Positions 28,518 to 40,472 are shown, numbered from the stretch's first letter. The stretch: DNA of 64,000 nucleotides from Monodelphis domestica (GCF_027887165.1 NC_077230.1:262623476-262687475), one strand, 5' to 3'. Numbers and translations: made by a program. The notes: generated by a model from the sequence alone, not told the origin.

Positions 28518-29639
28518 AAGCCTACAAGAAGAGAAATGGCTCTTTAATAAAATAGAGGATTTCTAAACTTTCCCGATGAAAAGAGCTGTTTAAAAACTTT
28601 GAATTTCAAACACAGAACTTAAAAAAGTAAACATGATTGAATGACAGTAAAGGACAGAGATAAACACTTACATTCAAATATGGAAAGAGGATAGATATTT
28701 TCCACCTCTCTGATCATCAAGGGTCATGGAGGGAATCTACTCAACAATTAGGGGAATAGTTATTTTGTGTCTCATTAATTTTGAGAAGAGTGAAAAGAGA
28801 GAAGAACACACTAAAAGTCTTGGAAGGAATAGAAAAGTTAGGGGAAATTATTTCACATAATCAAGATATGAAAGTAGACATCTAAAATGTCGAAGGATGG
28901 AGAAGTAGGAAGAGCGACCAACACTTGAACCTTACTGTCATCTGAACTGGGCAAGGAGGAAAGAACACACATACACAGTTGGGTACAGAAATACATTTCA
29001 TTCAACAAGGAAATAAGAGGGAAAGGGGAAAAGGGAGGTTTAGAGAGAGGGTGGTAGAATAAAGGAGACAGTTTTAAGCAAAACAAATTCTATGTATAAA
29101 ATTAATTCTAATTTTTTTATTAAAATTGAAGTGGCAAAGAATGAGAATCTGAAAGGATGGCAACAAATTGTTGTAAGACTGAACAAGTTATAAATGTGAT
29201 CAAACACTATTGTGTTGTGAGAAATGAGAAAAAAGAGTAGTTTCAGAGAAACCTGGCAAGACATGAACTGATGCAGAGTAAATTGGACAGAACCAGAACA
29301 ATTTTCACAATGACAGTAATATGGTAAAGACAGACAACTTTGAACGGATTAGGCATGGATCTGTGTAATGACCAACTATGATTCCCAAGGACTAATGTTT
29401 ACCTCCCTCCTGATATGGAAGGGAAGGACTCAATACAAAATGAGAAATATTTTGGAGCATGACCAATATGGAAATTTTGTTTTGAATGACTATATGTGTT
29501 TGTAACAGGAGCTTTTTCTTTCATTCTCAATTGAGAGGGAAGAGAAAAGAAGGTGGAATTTTGCTGATAGAAAAAATGAAATATAGTTTTAAAAAACATT
29601 AAAAGTGTGTCCTGTACATTTTTGCCTCAGCTATTCATT

Positions 29640-31005
29640 AAAACATTTACCAGTACACTCCTGCTACTTTTTCTTCTAGTTCTCTACCTATTCAACTATT
29701 CTATTCCTGCTTTCTTTGCTGACTCATCATCTAGACCATACCCTCTTATTGTTGATGTTCCCCCAGGCCAGTGATGGCAAATCTTTTAGGGACTGAGTGC
29801 CCAAACTGCAAACCTTACACCGCATATGAGCCCCCTGCCTTATCTCAGACATGGGAGAGAGGAAGTGCTCCCATTGGGTTCTTGGGCAGAGGGGTGGGTG
29901 ATGTGAGAAATGTCCTTAGATGTGTGGAAATGGGGAGGAGAGCAGCCCCCTTTGGCACACATGCCATAGGTTCACCAACATGACCCTAGGCTCTATGCAA
30001 AGCCCCTAACTCTTTATCTACTCTCTCCCTGTTGAAGACTGTATAATTCCCTGGATTTAAATAACATGCTTATTCTGATGACTTCCAGATCTATATATCT
30101 AGCCATAGTCTGTCCCCTAAACTTCAATCCTGTGTCACCAATTGCCCATTAGACATTTTAAACTCCCTGTCCTGGAGATAGCTCAAACTCAGTGTGTGTA
30201 GATCAGAACTCATCTCATGCCCCACCTCCAAATCCCTCTTCCAAACTTCCCTATTTCTGTCAGAAACCATATATCTTCCAGTCTCCCCTGTTCATATATT
30301 GACTCCTAAATCCAGTCAGTTGCTGAATCCTACTTTTTCTACCTCAAAAACATATCTTGCATTTGACTCCATATCTCTACTCAAACAACTGCTACCTTAG
30401 TTCAGGTCCTTATTGCTTCATCTAGATTATTGTAGCAATCGTCTAATTAGTTTCTTGCCTCAAATCTCTCCATAGTTCAGTGCATCATTCATATTACTGC
30501 CCAAATAATTTTTCTTAAATGAAACATTCACCGTTACTCTCCAACTCTGTCAACTCCAGTGCCTTTCTAGATTTTGTAGGAGCAATTGTAATCTCCTCTG
30601 TTTAGTTTTTAAAAGCCCTTTCACAACTTGATTTATCTTTCTAGATTCATTGTTCATTGGCTCCCTTCCTATACTCAGTGATCCAACCAAACTTGACTTC
30701 TCTCTGTTTTTATAATATTCCATGTCTTGTCATACTTGCAATGCTCCATAGAATTCTTCTTTACCCTCAAGATGTGGCTCAGGGACTATCATATACATGA
30801 AGCCTTTCCTACAATTGTAACTATTTTATATCTATTCTGTATATCCATTTACATATGCATATGTATATATCCCTGATGTTTCTCCTTTACAATATAAGCT
30901 CTTTGCAAGAAAGGATTGTTTCATTTATTATATGTGTCCCCAGCACCTAACACGGTGCTCGGCTCAATCAGTATTTAATGAAAATTTATTGAATAATTGA
31001 TTCCA
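29640..31005 (+). mobile_element. L2 LINE 3' region, split by a hAT element
   Basis: Sense L2 text: 'cagatctatatatctagcca' (30087), 'tagattattgtagcaatcgt' (30422), 'ccctcaagatgtggctcagg' (30764), and the end 'cacctaacacggtgctcggc' (30944) with 'tttattgaataattga'. The insertion at 29769-29983 splits it. Confidence 0.85.
29769..29983 (+). mobile_element. hAT-type non-autonomous DNA transposon inside L2
   Basis: A 215-bp element starts CAGTGATGGCAAA and ends TTCACCAACATGA (imperfect inverted ends). It is flanked by CCCCAGGC (29761-29768) and CCCTAGGC (29984-29991), an 8-bp target duplication with one mismatch. Interior landmarks 'ggactgagtgcccaaactgc' and 'ggcacacatgccataggttc' match a common marsupial hAT-derived repeat I recall (OposCharlie-like). 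The 70-residue open frame here is spurious. Confidence 0.8.
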
Positions 31006-31009
31006 AAGA

Positions 31010-31434
31010 GTTTCAGTAGTATTTGACCCCATTTCTTAAAAATATAAAATTCAACACTTCTGAATTTGCATGCAAGAACAACTGATTAATGAAGATAAGG
31101 ATTTATTAGCTGAATTTCAAGAAAAACCTTTGCACACTTGGTTGAAGTTTGAAAAATGAGTATCATGATTTAGAAAGCAGAACCAACAATGCACTTCTTC
31201 CATTTGAAGCTGCATATATTTATAAAATATTTTTAGATATGATAACCAGTAAAACAAAACAATCCAAATCTGAATGTAAGATGTATAGGGGTAGGGACAA
31301 GGACTGAGCCTGCAATTTGATTTAGAGAACTCCCTGATAAGAACTTCTACCAATATGGATTGGCTCTTTCTCTGCAACTTATTATCTTAGTTGCCTATAG
31401 CAATAATTTATAAATAAATATACACATGTTGAGG
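31010..31434 (+). other. CCDC82: Unassigned intron stretch
   Basis: AT-rich sequence. The minus-strand 86-residue frame at 31117-31377 shows no recognisable domain. Confidence 0.5.
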
Positions 31435-31498
31435 GTACATGTTTATATATATATATGCATATATATGTGTATATATATATGTGTGTGTGTGTGTGTGT
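31435..31498 (+). repeat. TA/TG alternating microsatellite
   Basis: Mixed (TA)n, (ATGC) and (TG)n alternating purine-pyrimidine tract directly before an antisense SINE. Confidence 0.9.
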
Positions 31499-31686
31499 TT
31501 TTAACCCTTACCTTCCATCAATACTGTATATTGGAACCAAGGCAGAAGAGTGGTAAGGGCTAGGCAATGGGGATTAAGTGGCTTGCCCAGGGTCACACAG
31601 CTGGGAAGTGTCTGAGGCCAGGTTTGAAACTAGAACCTCCCATCTCTAGACCTGGCTCTCAATTCACTGAGCTACCCAGCTGCCCC
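31499..31686 (-). mobile_element. Marsupial tRNA-derived SINE (WSINE/MON1-type), antisense
   Basis: 'ttaacccttaccttccatca', 'ggctaggcaatggggattaa', 'gcccagggtcacacagctgg', 'gagctacccagctgcccc'. Confidence 0.93.
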
Positions 31687-31734
31687 TTGTTTTTATATTT
31701 CTTAATAAAAGTATATGAACCAAAATGAAGAAAA

Positions 31735-31840
31735 TCAGTGTAATAGAATGCTAGTTGGGATCTCTAGGAGACATGGTTTCAAATCCTAATGCACACATTT
31801 CCTAGCTTTGTGACCCTAGTTAGATCATATAATGTCAGAA
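31735..31840 (+). mobile_element. MIR-type SINE fragment
   Basis: 'gtaatagaatgctagttggg' then 'gtttcaaatcctaatgcaca' and 'ctagctttgtgaccctagtt'. The interval 31850-32455 after it holds nothing I recognise. Confidence 0.55.
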
Positions 31841-32459
31841 AATAAATTTCTTTTAATGTACAGTTAGCAGAACAAAAACACTGCCTTACAAGATTGATGT
31901 GTGGAACAAATGAAATAATTGTATAAAACACATTGCAAGTTTCAAGATGTTAAGGCAACAAAATGGACTATTTATATATTATGACATATTATAGAATATA
32001 TATAATATAAGTATTTTATCTTTATCTCCATCATAATTCTCTTTTGTCATAGGGAATAACTTTCAACCAAAAACCACTGAATTAAAAAAACTTAGAGTGT
32101 GTTGATACTTGGTGAAATGAGGGCATTGTAAAGGAGCACTTAGCTGTAGTTGATTAATTCAGATCACATTGCATAGAATTACATCCCTGAGTATTGAACA
32201 TATTGGAGGATGAGCTACCAGTAGCTATATTCAGAGATTGCATTGAAAACAGGAGGTGCTATAGGATTGAAAAAGGGCACATTTTCTGATTTTCTCCAAA
32301 AGAAATAATAGAATCTACAAATTTCTAATCCAAAAAACTGCACCTCATCTCCTCCCCAGATTCTAGAACATGGAATCCGATCTCATCTTTCAGCTGAAAT
32401 TTTTCTCTCCAAATTACTGCCAAGTAATTTGGAACTAAGCCTAGAAAGTTACTAATACC

Positions 32460-32995
32460 TACCTATTAGTTCAGCAATATCGTTAGTAGGCCTAAGCCCT
32501 AAAGAGACCAAAGAAATAGGAAATAAGAAAAAGACCTATATGTTCAAAATTATTTCTAGATCTTTTGATAGTGTCAAGGAACTGACCATCAGTTGTGGAA
32601 TAGCTAAACAAGTTGTAGTATATTAGTATAATAGAATATTATTGTACTATATAAGAAATGGTGAAGATGACAATTTCAAAGAAACCTGGGAAGATCCTAT
32701 AAACTGATTCTGAGTGAAGTGAGCAGAACTAGAACATAACAACACTGTAAAGGCAACTCAAATTCAGGGATCAATCATGTGGACCTGTGATGAAATATGC
32801 TACTCACTTCCTAGCAGAGGTTATGGACTCAGAATGTTTATTAAGATAAACACACACACACACAAACTAATTTGTTTTGCTTGGCCATGTATATTTGTAA
32901 AAGGGGGTTGTTTCCCCTCCTTCCTCCCTTTCCAACAGGCAGGTAAAAGGGAGAAAAAGTCGATTTTTCTTATTTAAAAAAATAAAATTTAATTA
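32460..32995 (+). mobile_element. L1 ORF2 C-terminus plus 3'UTR, sense
   Basis: 'ctaagccctaaagagaccaa' (32492), 'accatcagttgtggaatagc' (32586), 'gtgaagtgagcagaactaga' (32714), ending in an A-rich tail near 32995. It is 5'-truncated. Confidence 0.8.
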
Positions 32996-33711
32996 AAATT
33001 AAAACCCTACAAAGTTATCAGTGATCTCTTAAGTAACAAATCGGCTTTTTCTTAATCCTCATTTTTCTTGAATGAGTAACCTTTGATACTGTGAACTACC
33101 ATACCCTCCTGAATTCTTGAGAAAGTGCTTTCTCCTCTTCTTTTCTTATCTTTCTGTACTTTCTTATTCTCCTTTGCTAGATCCTGGTCACACCCATGCG
33201 TAGATGTCCCCCAACCCTTTGTCCTGAGACTTCTTTTCTCCCCCTATATTATATTTTTTGGTGATTTTATCATCTTCCATAGGTTCACCAAATATTCTCT
33301 ATGCAAACTATGCAAACAATTCCCATATCTACATGTCAGGCACTAGTCTCTCTCCTAAGCCTCAGTACAGCATCACCAGCTGCCTTTCAAACATCTCAAA
33401 CTAGATATTACGGCATCTGAAACTCATCATGTCCCAATACAGAATTCATTATCTCCACCCTTGCACTCAATCCTCTCCCAACTTTCCTGTTACTATTGAG
33501 GGCACCACTCAGCCTCCCAACCTTGGTGTGATCCTCAACCCATATATCCAATCTTTCATCAACTTTTTTCTACCTTCACTACATCTCTAATATACATTAC
33601 CCTCTTCAAACTCACATAGCCACTACCCTGGCATAGATCTTCATCACCTCTTCTGATTGATCTCTCTGCCCCTCATCTCTCCCCTTGCCTGTCCATCCTG
33701 CACATAGCTAC

Positions 33712-34416
33712 TGTGAAGATGAGATTAACTCTTCCCTGCCCATTTTTAGATTTAATCACCAGAAGCATATACAACCCACTTACACTTGAGTGGGGGAGGT
33801 CTTTTACTCACGTGGGCAATAGTGGGTGACGAATCAGAATCTACTGACTACCCTCTGGGCAGTCCTAAGCAAAGCTTTAGCTATAACTGGTACATATAAA
33901 ATGGAAGGAAGTCACAGGAAGTGATGAAAAGGAATGGTCTTTAAAAATACCAAGAACTTCCTATGAAGACATCTTTCTTCTTAAACATGATCTTGAAGGA
34001 GCTCCATATTGAGAACTCGAACTGCTCTTGAACTTTTCCCTTAGAACTACCACTTGGGCTGAGTGAAAAAGGTTGACTCCTTTCCTGGATTTTTTGAAGG
34101 AATTAGTCTCAGGGGTGGCCTACTGTCTTGAGAGAGGCTTTGTGCATCCCCAGGTCCTTGGCTTAAGGCTGAGGCCTCTCTGGCTAAGAACTAATTAGCC
34201 CTGCCTAGGTTGAGCCAGGGGTCAGAGCAAAATACTTAGTGTGTAGATTAGATATCTTACCCTATCCTCTGATTTTCTTACTTTCACTCTTTCTATATTT
34301 TGTAAATAAATTGCTAAAAAAATCATTTTGGAATTGATTAAAATTCCTGACTACCCCACTCTTAAATAATCCAGTCCAACCTTTTATGTTAACCCCTTAA
34401 ACTTCTGGCCCTTACA
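33712..34416 (+). mobile_element. Solo LTR of an endogenous retrovirus, inside L2
   Basis: A 705-bp insertion starts TGTGAAG and ends CTTACA (short inverted ends, TG...CA). It is flanked by CTAC (33708-33711) and CTAA (34417-34420), a 4-bp duplication with one mismatch. The L2 reads continuously across when the insert is removed. Inside are a TATA-like ATATAAAA (about 33894-33901) and AATAAA at 34305-34310, in promoter-then-poly(A) order for the + strand. A 4-bp duplication would suit a gammaretrovirus-like (ERV1) group. No internal coding region is present. Confidence 0.75.
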
Positions 34417-34693
34417 CTAACAAAATGACTTTCCTAACGTGCAGATCTGACTGTGTCATCTGCCTATTCAGTGACTCCAATGGCTTTCTATTACTTCCAG
34501 AATCAAATTTGATATTTAAATTCCTTTATCAAAGCCCTTTCTGCCTTTCTAGTCTCCTTACACTTTGCTCCTTTCCATGTACTCTGTGATCCAGTTCCAT
34601 ACACTTTTCTTCACACTTGACACACCATCTTCTGGCTGTCTCCATTTTCTGGAATGCTCTTTTTCTTCATTTCTACCCCCTAGCATTCCTGAT

Positions 34694-34890
34694 TTTTTTA
34701 TATCCTTACCTTCCATCTTAGAATCAAGACTATGTATTGGTTCTAAGGCAGAAGAGGGGTAGGGGATAGGCATGGGGATTAAGTGACTTGTCCAGGACCA
34801 CACAGCTAGGAGGTGACAGAGGCTAGATTTAAGCCCAGGACCTTCCATCTCCAGGCCTGGCTCTCTATACACTGAACTACTTGGCTATGC
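34694..34890 (-). mobile_element. Marsupial tRNA-derived SINE, antisense, nested in L2
   Basis: 'atccttaccttccatcttag', 'gattaagtgacttgtccagg', 'ccatctccaggcctggctct', 'ctacttggctatgcc'. Confidence 0.9.
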
Positions 34891-35204
34891 CTACTTTTCT
34901 GATCTTCAAGATTCAGTTCAAATCCTACTCTCTACAGGAGGCATTTCCCTTCCCTCTCTCCCCTGCTAATTCCTTTCCTCTGAGATTACCTTTCATTTAT
35001 ACTATATATACCGCATATGCACATGGTTTTTGCATATTGTCTTCCCTATTAGAATATGAGTCCCTTGAGAAAAGGTACTATTTATTTTTGACTTTTTTTC
35101 TATCCTCATTGTATGATACAGTGCCTGACACATAGAAATGATTATTAAGTTATTTATTATTAAGTTATTATTACTTATTTAATGGCCATAGAGAAAAGGA
35201 AATG

Positions 35205-35945
35205 ATAGGTGCAAAAAACCCAGCAGAGCTTCATAAGGATTCGGTCATTCCAAACTAACCTCATTTCCTTTTTTGACAAAGTTATTTAACTAGTAGATCA
35301 TAAGGATACTATATAGATCTAGTTTACCTTGATTTTAGCAAAACATTTAATAAATTACCTCATGTTGTTCTTGTGGGAAATGATGATGAGATGTGAGCTA
35401 AGTGACCATACAGTTGGATAGAATTGGAACTATTGAAATGACTGAATTCATAGTCATTAATGGTTTGATATCAGTCATGCAGGAGCTTCTAAGAGACAGG
35501 TTTCTATTTTTGCACTTTGATGTTTGTCATTTTTATTAATGACTTTAAAAATGCAAAAGTGGCATGCTTATCAAATTTGCAGATTATGCAAAGCTGAGTA
35601 TGATAATGTACAAAATGACAAAACTAGGGTCCAAAAAGAAAGGTAGAATTGGATAAGTCGAAATCTAATAGATATAAATGTAAAGTTTTACCCTTGGATT
35701 CAAGAAATGAATTTTTCAAGTACAAGATGAGGGAGGCATGATTAGAGAGTAATTTATCTGATAAAGATGAGGGGTTTTTAAGGAATGAAAGCCCAATCTG
35801 AGTCAGCACTGTAATATGACTGGCAAAAAAAAAAACAGCATGAACTTGGTCTACATTAAGAAAGGCATAATTTCCAGGTGATAGTCCCATTATTATACCC
35901 TGCCTTATGGAATAACATGTTTAATTCTGAATAAAATGTTTGAAG
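35205..35945 (+). mobile_element. CR1/L3-type LINE fragment
   Basis: The frame near 35325 reads VYLDFSKTFNKLPHVVL, the RT motif A of CR1/L3 (LDFSKAFDTVSH). Downstream 'cttatcaaatttgcagatta' (35568) corresponds to the FADDTK-type region. Frames are broken. The fragment ends at a SINE. Confidence 0.75.
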
Positions 35946-35956
35946 GACTTTATCGT

Positions 35957-36150
35957 TTGGGCAACTAAGTGTCAAAGTTGATAATAAAAGTGCTGGGTCT
36001 GGAGTTAGGAGGACTTGAGTTCAAATATAACCTAATACACTTACTAACTCTGTGACCCTGGGCAAATCATTTAACCCCGAATGCCGTTCTTCTGCCTTGG
36101 AACCAATACTTAATATCGATTCTAAGACAGAAGGTAGGGGTTATTTTTCT
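35957..36150 (+). mobile_element. Marsupial tRNA-derived SINE, older copy
   Basis: 'gggcaactaagtgtcaaagt', 'tctgtgaccctgggcaaatc', 'gattctaagacagaaggtag'. It is more diverged than the other copies. Confidence 0.85.
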
Positions 36151-36164
36151 TAAGGATTTTTCTC

Positions 36165-36410
36165 TTTGGACAATTAGGAGATGAAATGGATAGAGTACTG
36201 GGCCTGAAGTTAGGAGGACCTGAGTCCAAATGTGGCCTCAAACACTAGCTTGGTGTTCCTGAGCAAGTCATTTAACTCTGTTTACCTTGGTTCCTCATCT
36301 ATAAAATGAGCAAGAGAAGGAAATAGCAAAACACTCCATTCTCTTTGCCAAGAAAATCCCATAAAGAATCACAGAGTCAGATTTGACTGAAACTAAAGAA
36401 CATCAAACAG
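36165..36410 (+). mobile_element. MAR1-type SINE, sense
   Basis: 'gggcctgaagttaggaggac', 'aatgagcaagagaaggaaat', 'tttgccaagaaaatcccata', 'cacagagtcagatttgactg'. It shows head and RTE-like tail in the forward direction. Confidence 0.9.
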
Positions 36411-36654
36411 AGCAGTGATAGTTTTCTTCAGAGTTAGGAAGACTTCCTGATACATGCTCAATTTGTTACCATGGGTAAGTCATTTAACCTTTCAGTGCCT
36501 CAAACTCTACGAGAGGGTCCAGATTATCTCAACAAATGCAATCACAGATCTGTAAAAAGTGTATACACATAAGCATTTATAACCTATGTGTAGATTTCTT
36601 AATCTCCAATTAACCATAAAATATTGGAACACATAACATAAATATTTGGCTAAT

Positions 36655-36775
36655 TTTAAAAATAGGGAGCAGCATAGCATCATGGGTAGTGCTTGCATTG
36701 GAAACCTGGATTCATATACCATTCCTGACACTTAAATCATTAGGCAAGTCACTTTACTGCTCTGAGTTGTAGGTA
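36655..36775 (+). mobile_element. MIR-type SINE fragment
   Basis: 'gcatagcatcatgggtagtg', 'gaaacctggattcatatacc', 'taggcaagtcactttactgc'. The interval 36780-37276 up to the next exon holds nothing I recognise. Confidence 0.6.
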
Positions 36776-37276
36776 GTTTCCTAAAAGCTGCTGTGGTGAT
36801 ATGTATTGATAGGAAGATTTCCCTCACTTGTACCTGATATTGAAGAAATCACAAATCCTTCAAATATTTGCTTAGCAATAAAAATAATTACATAAGACAA
36901 AGAAACAAAAGAATTTATTTACAATTTAGCCTAAAGTTGAAATAATGAAAGTTTTTGACTATTTGAACAACCCATTTAGTAAAAGAAGTGCCAAATGTTA
37001 CTGGGTTTTGTTTTGTTTTTAGTAGTAGTAGTGAGAGTTTATATTTTGTGTAGAAAATTCTTGGATCCCTTCCTAGTAAATATGTATCTTGTTCTTATGT
37101 TGCTTTTAACTATAATATTAGTCACTAAAAGTAATAGTTGTAGAAATCTTATCACGATTAATTAGCCTTGGGATCTGTCTTGGTTGTAGTTTATTATCAA
37201 AGTATGTAATAAGTATGTAAAACTGGTTATAATGTCATCACTAGTCAGATAACTCTGCATTTCTCTTGTAATTTAG

Positions 37277-37540
<264 letters not shown>

Positions 37541-37890
37541 TAGACAAAATAAAATTTAAAATGGTTCTCCCCATTTCTTGCTCTCTTCTTTATTTCTCTT
37601 CTTTCTTCCCACATGTGCATTGTTTTTTCTCTCTTACATATTCATTTAGACAATCTCATGCATTCATTTCATAAATAATTGTAAGAAGAAGTGACACTAT
37701 GGTAAACATATTAACAAGTCAGTAGAACAAGACCTCTACCATCTCACTTCTACAATTTGTCTTGTCTTTTATACTTACTGAGTCTATCCCACTCCCTTAT
37801 TGACAGAGTATCTGTCTGCTTTCTATTCTTTTATTAATTCATTTTTGTTGTTGGGTTTGTTTGGTTTTTTTTTTTGGGGGGGGGGAGCAG

Positions 37891-38072
37891 TTAAACCCTT
37901 ACCTTCCATTCTGAAATCAATGTTCTAAGGCCTAAGAGTGGTAAGAGCTAAGCAATGGGAGGATGTGACTTACCAAGAGTCACACTGCCAGGACATATCT
38001 GAGGCTAGATTTGAACCTACCAATTCCCATCTCCAGGCCTGACTCAATCTACTAAGCCACCTGGCTGCCTCT
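37891..38072 (-). mobile_element. Marsupial tRNA-derived SINE, antisense
   Basis: 'ttaaacccttaccttccatt', 'gtggtaagagctaagcaatg', 'aagccacctggctgcctc'. It follows a G-rich run (37876-37887). Confidence 0.88.
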
Positions 38073-40322
38073 GGCCTTCTATTCTTCAGACTAGTTCATG
38101 TGACTTGGAAATGAATAGACAGCCTGCTGCCTGCCACCCACATCTTCCTCTTGAGGACATAGAACTGAGTAGTAAAGACTAAAACTGACAATTGAGAGTA
38201 GTGCAGAGGTTTTAGGCTAAAGTGCTGATTTTTTTTAAACCTCATCTCATTGGTAGTAAATTTGATAGAAGAGATATAAGCTGATAGTTTTTTAAAGTGT
38301 ACCTGGCATCTCTTGGCAGCCTTCAGACACTGTTATGGTCAGTCAGCTGTTGGGACTTTTTTTAAAATTTACATTTATAGAGAATGTAATAATCTTTTCA
38401 ATAAGATCTATTTATACAAATGCTGAAGACATAACCAAGAGATTTCTAATTTCTAGATTTAATTTTCTAGTTATCGGTTTACACTAAATTTTTTTTTAAA
38501 TTCCTGATCTGTCTAATGCCTAAAGGCTTTTTAGAGGAAATGTTTTAGTAGAAAGGAAATAAAAGGAAGTTGATTTAGAGAACTAAGTCTCCATAGTAGT
38601 TAGCAAAGGGAAAAGGAAAAAAAGGGAACCAAAAAGGAGGAACTACTCAATCCATTTCTTGCTCTTTAGAGGGCTGTCCTCACAGCTTATGACATTGTTA
38701 TTGGTTTTCCCCTTTAGTAATTATTCTTCCTCTGTGCAATCCTTTACCTCTCATTTTGACCTCTTGATTTTTTTTATTTCTTTACTTAAGCTTTTTACTT
38801 TTTGATTTCTTTTCTTCAAACCAAGTTTTACAGTTTCTGACCTTTCTTACTCTTTGTCATCTACCTTCATGTTTTATTACCTATATTAGTGAAGAGAGGA
38901 GAGATCCATGCTCTATCCAGCAACTTCTGCTACCAGCTTTCTCAGTTGGCATCAAATCTTTGTTTCCCTGTGTTATTGTTTAATCTTCTTTACTTGCCTA
39001 GTTGAAGACTTACCTGTCACATCTTTGCTTCAGTAGAAAATTGTATCAGTCTTTAGAAAGGTACTATATAAATGTTCAATACATTTTTAAAAGTCAAAAA
39101 AACGAGATAGAGAAACTAGAGCATTTTCTGGAAAGAGCATCTTTTAACAATCACATATTTCATCAGAAGTTTAAGAAAAGCCATCACAGAGGTTTGGGAC
39201 AGCAGAAGTGACTCAGTTTCTGGATATAGAATAGGGAAGGCTATTCCTGGTGAAGGAAAGACAACTACATTATATTGCATTACAAAGAATATCACTTTAC
39301 ATTTGACATTAAAAGAATTTCAAGGTTATTTGTATCCAAGGCTTACTATTCACAAAAAGATCTTTATTCTCCATCTTCATACTCTATTTTATCTCTTTCC
39401 TCTCAAAAATATTTTGTCTCTAGGACTTCTTTAAAGACTTCTTTTAAACCTAAGTACTTTAAATCCCAGATAAATTTCAGTGCATCCTCCATGCTACAAT
39501 TAAATTCAAAAGTCATAAGGGAGCCTGGCATTCTCAGGTTGACAGTACACATCTATCCTTTTCTCTGGGTCATCTGCATGTTACTGCATATACTCCTTTC
39601 ATGATGGCTCTTCTCTTCCTGTACACTCTCAGCAGAATTACTACAATCCCCTACTGTCCCTGACATTCTCTACTATCTGAATGCTCATAGTTCTGACTTA
39701 GCTTTTGCTTCCCAAATACATCCATCTCTACTGTCTGACTCAGATTTTATGCTCACGTTATTCCCAACTCCTACTTGTATTTTTCTGCTTTCTGTTTTCC
39801 TTTAGAATCCCTTTTTCCTCCTCCCCATTAACCCAATTTAGCTTTCTTCCCAGAAAAAGCCCCAGTATTCTACAAAATTAAGACATTATTCTATTTATGG
39901 ATATCTTAGAACATACTCCCAAAGACCTGCCAAATAGGCCATCATTTCATCCTGATTATTCCTTTTTTTACTTTCATGATCTGTTGCTATTTTGATATTA
40001 ATGAAAGGGCATGATTTTCAGTGATGGAAAAAAAAGAGCAAACTACAGCAAAGTATAATGTAGTCCAAAATGATAACATGTTTTTCTTTTAAGATGGTGC
40101 ACATAAATGCTGAAAATTTCCTAGGCAGTTTAGTAGACTGTCATTACTCTCTGGAAGAGTATATAAGAACCAGGAAACAAAGAAAGCATTTCAATTTAGT
40201 ATCCAGTTTGAACTTTGCAGTTATGAATAATTTGTAAATAGATTGTGTACATACAGCATTATATCAACAAGGGTTTGAGTTGACTGAATAGTTGCACTTC
40301 TGTTAGGACCCTGGTAATTGGG
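38073..40322 (+). other. CCDC82: Unassigned intron stretch
   Basis: AT-rich sequence with no recognised family. The 109-residue frame at 39275-39604 shows no domain, and nothing about it suggests an exon. Confidence 0.5.
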
Positions 40323-40472
40323 TTGCTTAAGAGAGCAACATTAATATTAAATTAATTAATTATTATTTATTAATTTTATATATTTTATTTATATAAATAT
40401 TCATATTTATATATTTATTTATATAAATAATTAAAATTAATAACATTAATAATATGTTGCTTAAGAGAGCAA
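40323..40472. repeat. AT-only cassette bounded by a perfect 16-bp direct repeat
   Basis: TTGCTTAAGAGAGCAA at 40323-40338 recurs exactly at 40457-40472. Between them is 118 bp of almost pure A/T with internal inverted symmetry (tttatataaata / tatttatataaa). Each 16-mer itself has inverted ends TTGCT/AGCAA. Confidence 0.9.

Larger units (their letters stand above)
26750..29612 (+). mobile_element. L1 copy lacking most of ORF2 (half-L1 form)
   Basis: The order is a 5'UTR-like region (26750-27390), the ORF1 N-terminus (open at 27394-27609), decayed ORF1 coiled coil and RNA-binding part (frame near 27935 reads ENCSDLLEPEDKVEIER), a (TA)n run, a MAR1 SINE (28281-28517), the rest of ORF1, and an inter-ORF region (28930-29040, 'acagttgggtacagaaatac'). 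From about 29120 the sequence jumps straight to the ORF2 C-terminal end and 3'UTR ('cagagaaacctggcaagaca', 29243) and an A-rich end near 29600. No endonuclease or reverse-transcriptase sequence is present. All frames are broken. Confidence 0.75.
33010..35150 (+). mobile_element. L2 LINE, split by a solo LTR and a SINE
   Basis: L2 text runs from a decayed RT motif (frame TFDTVNYHTLL, near 33080) through 'caccagctgcctttcaaaca' (33375) and 'gtccatcctgcacatagcta' (33691), then after the LTR 'aaaatgactttcctaacgtg' (34422) and 'ggaggcatttcccttccctc' (34938), to 'cagtgcctgacacatagaaa' (35120). Confidence 0.85.

Noticed and set aside
29771-29983. 70-residue plus-strand frame
   Set aside because: It coincides with a hAT-type non-autonomous element that normally has no coding capacity.
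32446-33010. Possible target duplication (aaagtta) around the 32.5-kb L1
   Set aside because: Only seven bases match and extension fails; could be chance.
34558-34872. 104-residue minus-strand frame
   Set aside because: It spans an antisense tRNA-derived SINE and L2 sequence.
39275-39604. 109-residue plus-strand frame in a CCDC82 intron
   Set aside because: No domain, no splice context and ordinary AT-rich composition; chance frame.
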